Origin: Bacteroidales bacterium
GTDB lineage: Bacteria > Bacteroidota > Bacteroidia > Bacteroidales > WRLA01
NCBI GenBank assembly: GCA_009777825.1
Contig: WRLA01000009.1
Coordinates: 1 to 62,015 of the forward strand
DNA: 62,015 nucleotides
Direction: 5' to 3'
In this document: positions 58,401-62,015 of the stretch, piece by piece
Position numbering within the stretch: the first letter of the stretch is position 1
Layout of the letters: each line of letters begins with the position of its first letter
Position numbers and translations under genes: made by a program
The notes under the pieces: generated by a model
The model's database searches: none
What the model was told of the DNA's origin: nothing
Seen by the model: the letters and a program-made list of their open reading frames with translations, nothing else

Positions 58401-60480
58401 ATTGTCCGATTATTTTCACATTATCTTCTATGGTAAGGCGTCCGCCTTGAACGGTAATACTCCCGATCTGTTCCAAGGTTACAACTACACCCTCAAGTAT
58501 TCTTAAGCAATCGCCTTCGTTGAGGACTTTTTGCGTTGAATGATTGGTATTTTGGGCAAATTCCTCACAGACAAAATGCTCTACTTCCACTCGTATGTTC
58601 AAAGCAGGGTCGCCTAAAAGGTTGTAGGCATACTTACGTTTCAATACCCATTCATCGGTGGCGGCATCTTTATTTTTGACTGTCAGTAACAATTCACCGG
58701 CGATGGAGATGGGCTTTTCATCGTCAAAAAGGTAGGAGGCAAATGACTCTTGATAATTTGGCGGGTAAACAGGATCACTAATATGTCTTGTAGATCCTAT
58801 ATATCCCACAGCACCTTTGGCAGGGTCGTACCGTGTAAGGAATTCTCCCAAACACTCTGTATTATCAAAATGAGCAGCTTGAGAGCCTACGGTATTTATA
58901 AATGGAGCCATATAGTTATTAGTTAACGAGCCGGAAAAATAAGATATGTCTAAATTATTTCTCCATGATGAGGGAGTATCGCCAAGTCCAATGTATTGAA
59001 CGAAAGTTACTCCTGCATTAAAATAATTTACAGTAGGTACTTTGATTTCATCGTTTATCTGCCAACCATCCACTATTGAATAATTCCATCCTATGTTGTT
59101 CGTTAAATCAATAATCAAATCAAAATAGGTTGTGGAAATAGGTATCATCCGAACATAAGTAACCCCCACTTTTTTGCGCCACGCGTCTCCGGCATTGTAT
59201 GTGGTCTCGTGGTAGATGGTCTTTTCCACCATATTAAGTAGTTGCGTGGGCGTTTCTACGCTAAGACGACCTATAAACAGATCGCCATCATGATCATACT
59301 TCCCATCTGTTCCTTTAGTGAGGCACGAAAAATAATAATCGGAGGGATATGCCTCTAATGGAGAGTATCCCGTAGTCTGAACCCCATGCTCCGTCGCCGT
59401 CGGAATACCCTCGTTATCTCCGTCGTTGTCGCCTATCAAACAAACAAATGCCAAACGGCCATCCCAACTGTGCTGTGCATGACGACCCTCGTACACGCGA
59501 CGGATGAACGTGCGTAGTTTTTGTTCTTTTATGTACTCCGGGGCGTTGGGTTTTTCAACGTAAAAATTCAATGATAGAATATGGTCAATATTAACGACGG
59601 CTACATCGTAAGAATTATACCACGCTCGGTGTGCTGCCAAGCGTTGTATGTCGGCATTATGAGGGTTAAAAAACTTGTTTTCGCAGATAATAAGGTAGTC
59701 TGCTACTATTTGACATGCCTGTGCAGTATCGGTAATGGTAACCCACGCTACATTTCCCTGAGTAAAGCTGTTTTTTTCATAAGCCTTATCGTTTATCAAG
59801 GCGCTTATTCCATTGTCTTCATAGTTAATTAAAGCGTTGGCTACCACCTTGTTAAATATTCCGGTGTTTTTTCTCAACTCGCCCTGCGGGTTGGTGAAAG
59901 TAAGCGTTATTTCCACCTTGTCTATCACCGACAGTTGTCGTGTAACGGGGCAAAATTCTACCGGTTTCGCCATAATCTCCACAAAACGTTGCGCACGAAT
60001 AGCGCCATCGGAAGTAACTTCTGCCATCGGTTCTACCAAACGGGGTTGCGCATAAGCGGCAGGGTCGAAGGTAAACTGCTCTACAAGCATTTCGTTCCCA
60101 TCAAGAACCATCTCAGGAACAGGATATACCCAACATGAGGGCATATTTTGTTGTGAAACAACATTATATGATACATCTACTCCGTCGCAATCGGGTATAG
60201 CTACCTTATACGACAAAACGGGTAATTCCGGCGAGCCGGCAGGATTGACGGCAGTGCCATTGGGAAGAATTAAACGGGTATAGGCTACACCGTTGACAAG
60301 GGTATCCAGCGTGTAGATACCCGGAATGCTCACCTCAAAACTGACGCTTTGCGCCGTAGAGGTTAATAGATTCATCTCGGGAGCGTTTGGCTCCGATTTC
60401 GAAAAACTGACCCAGTTTTGGGCTTTAATGGACATGCTCAATAGGCATGTAAGCATTAAAAATGTAATTTTTCTTACCAT
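55441..60480 (-). CDS. C25 (gingipain-like) protein with substituted catalytic residues, beta-helix repeats and T9SS domain (1679 aa)
   Basis: Order: signal peptide (1-20); C25 propeptide-like region (IPGIYTLDTLVNGVAYTRL, PVLSYKVAIPD); C25 fold (about 265-620) with LAFVCLIGDNDGD...YPSDYYFSCLT...GDLFIGRLSVETPTQLLNMVEKTI; then about nine 40-residue repeats (FTDSxVTLTGNSANP...FVxSPLTNxYxKLTxTG; 57130-58220) and a right-handed beta-helix; a TPR-like segment; and a T9SS sorting domain (NIPNPATGSTTVVYDV...KKLIVN). The expected GHG histidine is Leu499 (YIGLGD) and the nucleophile position is Ser533 (VGSQAAHFDNTECLGE), so peptidase activity is unlikely. No clear TAnnTTTG box lies before the ATG. Confidence 0.88.
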   Translation of the reverse strand: MVRKITFLMLTCLLSMSIKAQNWVSFSKSEPNAPEMNLLTSTAQSVSFEVSIPGIYTLDTLVNGVAYTRLILPNGTAVNPAGSPELPVLSYKVAIPDCDGVDVSYNVVSQQNMPSCWVYPVPEMVLDGNEMLVEQFTFDPAAYAQPRLVEPMAEVTSDGAIRAQRFVEIMAKPVEFCPVTRQLSVIDKVEITLTFTNPQGELRKNTGIFNKVVANALINYEDNGISALINDKAYEKNSFTQGNVAWVTITDTAQACQIVADYLIICENKFFNPHNADIQRLAAHRAWYNSYDVAVVNIDHILSLNFYVEKPNAPEYIKEQKLRTFIRRVYEGRHAQHSWDGRLAFVCLIGDNDGDNEGIPTATEHGVQTTGYSPLEAYPSDYYFSCLTKGTDGKYDHDGDLFIGRLSVETPTQLLNMVEKTIYHETTYNAGDAWRKKVGVTYVRMIPISTTYFDLIIDLTNNIGWNYSIVDGWQINDEIKVPTVNYFNAGVTFVQYIGLGDTPSSWRNNLDISYFSGSLTNNYMAPFINTVGSQAAHFDNTECLGEFLTRYDPAKGAVGYIGSTRHISDPVYPPNYQESFASYLFDDEKPISIAGELLLTVKNKDAATDEWVLKRKYAYNLLGDPALNIRVEVEHFVCEEFAQNTNHSTQKVLNEGDCLRILEGVVVTLEQIGSITVQGGRLTIEDNVKIIGQSLHPDRIINLKSGIIEIGNNVTFENVYFETAISLSNLNFKNVIFTRGDADNLEFSMTNCKFTNNSKVQLKSNNKTATVKNSPFTDSQVTLTGNSAHTATITFNNSPFVRSPLTDTNYKMAVTGGSFTDSDITLTSSSATSTIITFSNSTFVRSPLTNTNYSLTLSGSSTFTDSELTLTCNSANAATITFGNVKFFGSPVTHSYCKLTSTGSTFTNSEMTLTSNSSNPATIVFTSVKFVDSPLTNNYCKLTSTSCTFTDSQVKLTGSNANPETITFNNLTFSNSSLSNTHFHLTAQNGTFTDSKVTLTSNSANPKTITLTNLTFVGSSLTNNYCKLTATGSTFTDSRVALTGNSSNSAMVTLSDSDFVRSPLTTYSFKMTSTNNTFTDSEIMLNGNMYSNPLTVITFTNSQFDASPMTHKYHKLVATNCDFFNRSDIVVFRSVIDIDNCDFWKSGFYAGIPWNIPLPEPFIPFVKINGCSFGKTGTFDVRDKELPGNNPTYSTSSIMLDQIKEFQITNNVIRNTNAIPPRDIGYPDPPPQEAPFGEGIYLNNAGQSNVNNRLISGNDISKCVTGLHIYGSKATVQYNDMHDNTFGAKLFNNSSASFMGHHDIANGEQFIRDNTSYGVYASQNAFPKPFKYNQITDNNGEDPIMVYYDLTRGIDPGDPPAEQDTLLDVRCNYWGDLTSPGPQNASPVYPPQYFRAYPTWNPAAGICSLGGSGGRDLYDAGTDYFAAENYLAAHAAFTELINTYPDDPFAIAALHELFALEQFIDDDYAALRDYYVTFTPADSTLFDVADFLSTRCNVTLQNWQPAIDWYENRIENPPSYQDSIFAVIDLGDIHLSMESDSTNLKSGRIGYGRYLNLIPKSRREYEENKAELLATLPKMDDTRQQPPLAEPGKKGVLRQNIPNPATGSTTVVYDVVEEGAVELRLYNQLGQLLQALPQGTLKPGSYRIEISLVGLPSAMYHYILFVEGEKADAKKLIVN

Positions 60481-60595
60481 AAAAAAACAATATTATATTA
60501 TTAAATTTTCGCGTTTTTTTGGGGAACGGTTACGAATCCGTTTTTATATGTTGTGGCGGCTTACCCGTCGTCTTATTTTCATTTTTTGGACAATC

Positions 60596-60735
60596 AAAAA
60601 AAGCGTGAAAACAACCTATCTGCATTCAGGTTTCCACGCCTATCCATCTGATAAACTGCTCCACGCCGTCTACACGACGTTTCGCTAACTTACTCTTGAT
60701 GGATAACCCAATAAAGGGTTAAATTGTGGAAAATG
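60596..60735 (-). ncRNA. Candidate structured RNA with promoter and terminator
   Basis: On the minus strand: TTG (60768-60766), an 18-nt spacer and TATTTTTG (60747-60740), then a hairpin AACCC..GGGTT read as AACCCTTTATTGGGTT (60720-60705), a closing stem TATCCATC (60705-60698) with GATGGATA (60648-60641) around an inner ACGTCG/CGGCGT stem, and finally a terminator hairpin GCGTGGAAACCT...AGGTTGTTTTCACGC with seven Ts (60639-60596). It has no ORF. It lies between two exported-protein genes; it could be a free small RNA or a terminating leader of the C25-like gene 116 nt downstream. I cannot match it to a known class. Confidence 0.6.
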
Positions 60736-60846
60736 AATGCAAAAATATAGTTGCAAACGCTTTTTCAAGCTATCCTATTTTGTGCTACCAGCTTCTACAT
60801 GCTTCTTAGCACGGTATTTACTTTTCATGTCATGATGCGATAATAT

Positions 60847-62015
60847 TTAATGTTTTACAATCTTTTTGTTTATTATTCCTTTTTCTGTTTGTATTCGCAC
60901 AAAATACATTCCCGACGGCAGGAATGAAATATCCAATTCTTTCTGCTTTCCGCCTTCTTCTTTCTGCGATAATACTCTTTTCCCCATAATATTCCATATT
61001 ACGATTTCATCCATTTGTAACTCGTAACTCGTAACTTGTAACTCTCCCCTCGTCGGATTCGGATAAATCCGCACATCTCCTACCTCGTCCGTCTCCGCTA
61101 TTCCTACCTCATTCCCATAATCCTTGGAAAGCTCATGACAGTAGGTGTCCACCAATGTATCCCCGTAATCTCTGTAATAGTCAATACACAGTTTTATATG
61201 ATGCCCTTTAAGATTGATACCTTCTCCTTCATATACAGTATATCCCCGTACTATATAAAAAACACCCGGTTCTCTGTCCGACATAAAATTTATGCCGTAA
61301 TTATTTGCCACCAGTGGATCTGGTTCGCTTACAAATACCTGTCGAAAGTTATACCCCATATCGGTGCTAAACGACACTTTATAAGTCCAATCAGGGAACC
61401 ATGAACTGATATAAACTTCGCCCGATAATCCGCCACGGTAAACATCAGGGGTATCATAACCAACGGAACCTCCTACAAACTGAGTATCTATCGGAATTGT
61501 GTCATACGTAGCAGTACAGTCATAGGTGTAATACAAAGACCATGGATAAGTAGGTTTACTTCCCGATATTCCAAAGAATTCACACTTTTCAAAATATGGT
61601 TCTTTAGTCCATCCAGCGGTCTCATATATTTCTGTAAAAGTTGCTCCATAATCATCACTTACCAAAGTGCCATCTACAAAATCTCCCCCTATTCTATAAA
61701 TCAACCCTTCAAAGTTGGCAGCGTAATAGAATCGTTGTCCAATATTTTCCTCCCTGAACTTCCAATATTTTCCATAGTCAAAACTGACCCAAAGAGAGGT
61801 ATAGGAATAGCTATCATTTTTCCCATAGTAGTTTTTACAATACACTACTCCGGGCGTAGCGTCGGCAAGGATAACTCCCGATGACATTTCGTCGGGATTG
61901 CCAACTAAGGCGTCGTCGTCGTACTGTATGGTTAGTTTTTTGCCGTTTTCGGTCAGCCGGAAAATGGCTGTACGCAGGGTGTCGTAGTATGGCGCCCCAT
62001 ATACTTTGTCATAGG
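60847..62015 (-). CDS. Secreted T9SS protein, 5' end outside the window
   Basis: Paralogue of the 8691-10592 protein: the shared sequence runs from the right edge (YDKVYGAPYYDTLRTAIFRL, then LTENGKKLTIQY) through ILADATPGVVY, TSLWVSFDYGKYW and ISSWFPDWTYKVSFSTDMGYNFRQVF. It lacks the Fn3 pair and goes directly to a T9SS sorting domain (VRIYPNPTRGELQV...DISFLPSGMYFVRIQTEKG...KKIVKH). In-frame GTTACGA 7-bp units (61014-61042) encode LQVTSYELQ in the sorting domain. The open frame continues without a stop to base 62015, so the true start lies outside; the ATG at 61887 is internal. Confidence 0.85.
   Translation of the reverse strand, partial: YDKVYGAPYYDTLRTAIFRLTENGKKLTIQYDDDALVGNPDEMSSGVILADATPGVVYCKNYYGKNDSYSYTSLWVSFDYGKYWKFREENIGQRFYYAANFEGLIYRIGGDFVDGTLVSDDYGATFTEIYETAGWTKEPYFEKCEFFGISGSKPTYPWSLYYTYDCTATYDTIPIDTQFVGGSVGYDTPDVYRGGLSGEVYISSWFPDWTYKVSFSTDMGYNFRQVFVSEPDPLVANNYGINFMSDREPGVFYIVRGYTVYEGEGINLKGHHIKLCIDYYRDYGDTLVDTYCHELSKDYGNEVGIAETDEVGDVRIYPNPTRGELQVTSYELQMDEIVIWNIMGKRVLSQKEEGGKQKELDISFLPSGMYFVRIQTEKGIINKKIVKH

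Overview
This window comes from the chromosome of a Bacteroidota (Bacteroidales-type) bacterium. The evidence is: promoters of the TAnnTTTG (-7) type ahead of most transcription units; proteins with type IX secretion (T9SS) C-terminal sorting domains; Bacteroidota-specific families (DUF4294, IgGFc-binding-like surface proteins, a Bacteroidota-type FtsL); and a MurE with the DNPR signature of meso-diaminopimelate ligases. No tRNA, rRNA, CRISPR array or intact insertion sequence was seen.

Layout. 0-4.4 kb: a small hypothetical gene, a secreted repeat protein, then rplP-rpmC-rpsQ-rplN-rplX-rplE-rpsN on the minus strand. 4.5-8.2 kb: a DUF4294 protein, an outer-membrane beta-barrel, a flippase-like membrane protein and lpxH. 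8.6-12.2 kb: a T9SS fibronectin-type protein and a regulator, both minus, in repeat-rich surroundings. 12.4-20.9 kb: three large exported Ig-like proteins, the last ending in a dockerin-like module, closed by a terminator. 21.1-44.2 kb: the division/cell-wall (dcw) cluster mraZ-rsmH-ftsL-ftsI-murE-mraY-(murD fragment)-ftsW-murG-murC-ftsQ-ftsA-ftsZ. It is interrupted by two accessory blocks: DUF418, DUF3795, YhcG-type nuclease and a secreted protein; then a Bro-N/DinD-like protein and an AAA ATPase-methyltransferase fusion. 44.3-45.6 kb: a DUF4143 ATPase, minus. 46-48.8 kb: rplW-rplB-rpsS-rplV-rpsC on the plus strand. 49-51 kb: a lipoprotein and ddl. 51.3-55.1 kb: rpoB alone, minus. 55.4-62 kb: a 1679-residue C25-like (gingipain fold) protein, a candidate structured RNA, and a truncated T9SS protein.

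Three themes stand out. (1) Essential operons that are normally contiguous are broken: the S10/spc ribosomal operon lies in two pieces in opposite orientation at either end of the dcw block, each behind a near-identical 45-bp promoter copy, and rpoB has neither rplL before it nor rpoC after it. (2) The region is saturated with short repeat families (7-8-bp tandem arrays, palindromic elements and GC-rich hairpins). Several have entered essential genes in frame (murE, murG, murC, the ftsZ linker, the T9SS domains), enlarging the proteins at loops or termini; the murD remnant carries the same material. (3) Separate palindromic coding elements occur in the YhcG-like gene (four palindromes at an exact 33-bp period, with symmetric sequence changes) and in the Bro-N gene.

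The dcw genes together make and polymerise lipid II and build the divisome; ddl supplies D-Ala-D-Ala to the same pathway, and lpxH belongs to lipid A synthesis. The exported proteins are probably cell-surface or secreted T9SS cargo. Functions come from motif and family recognition by eye; no database search was run.
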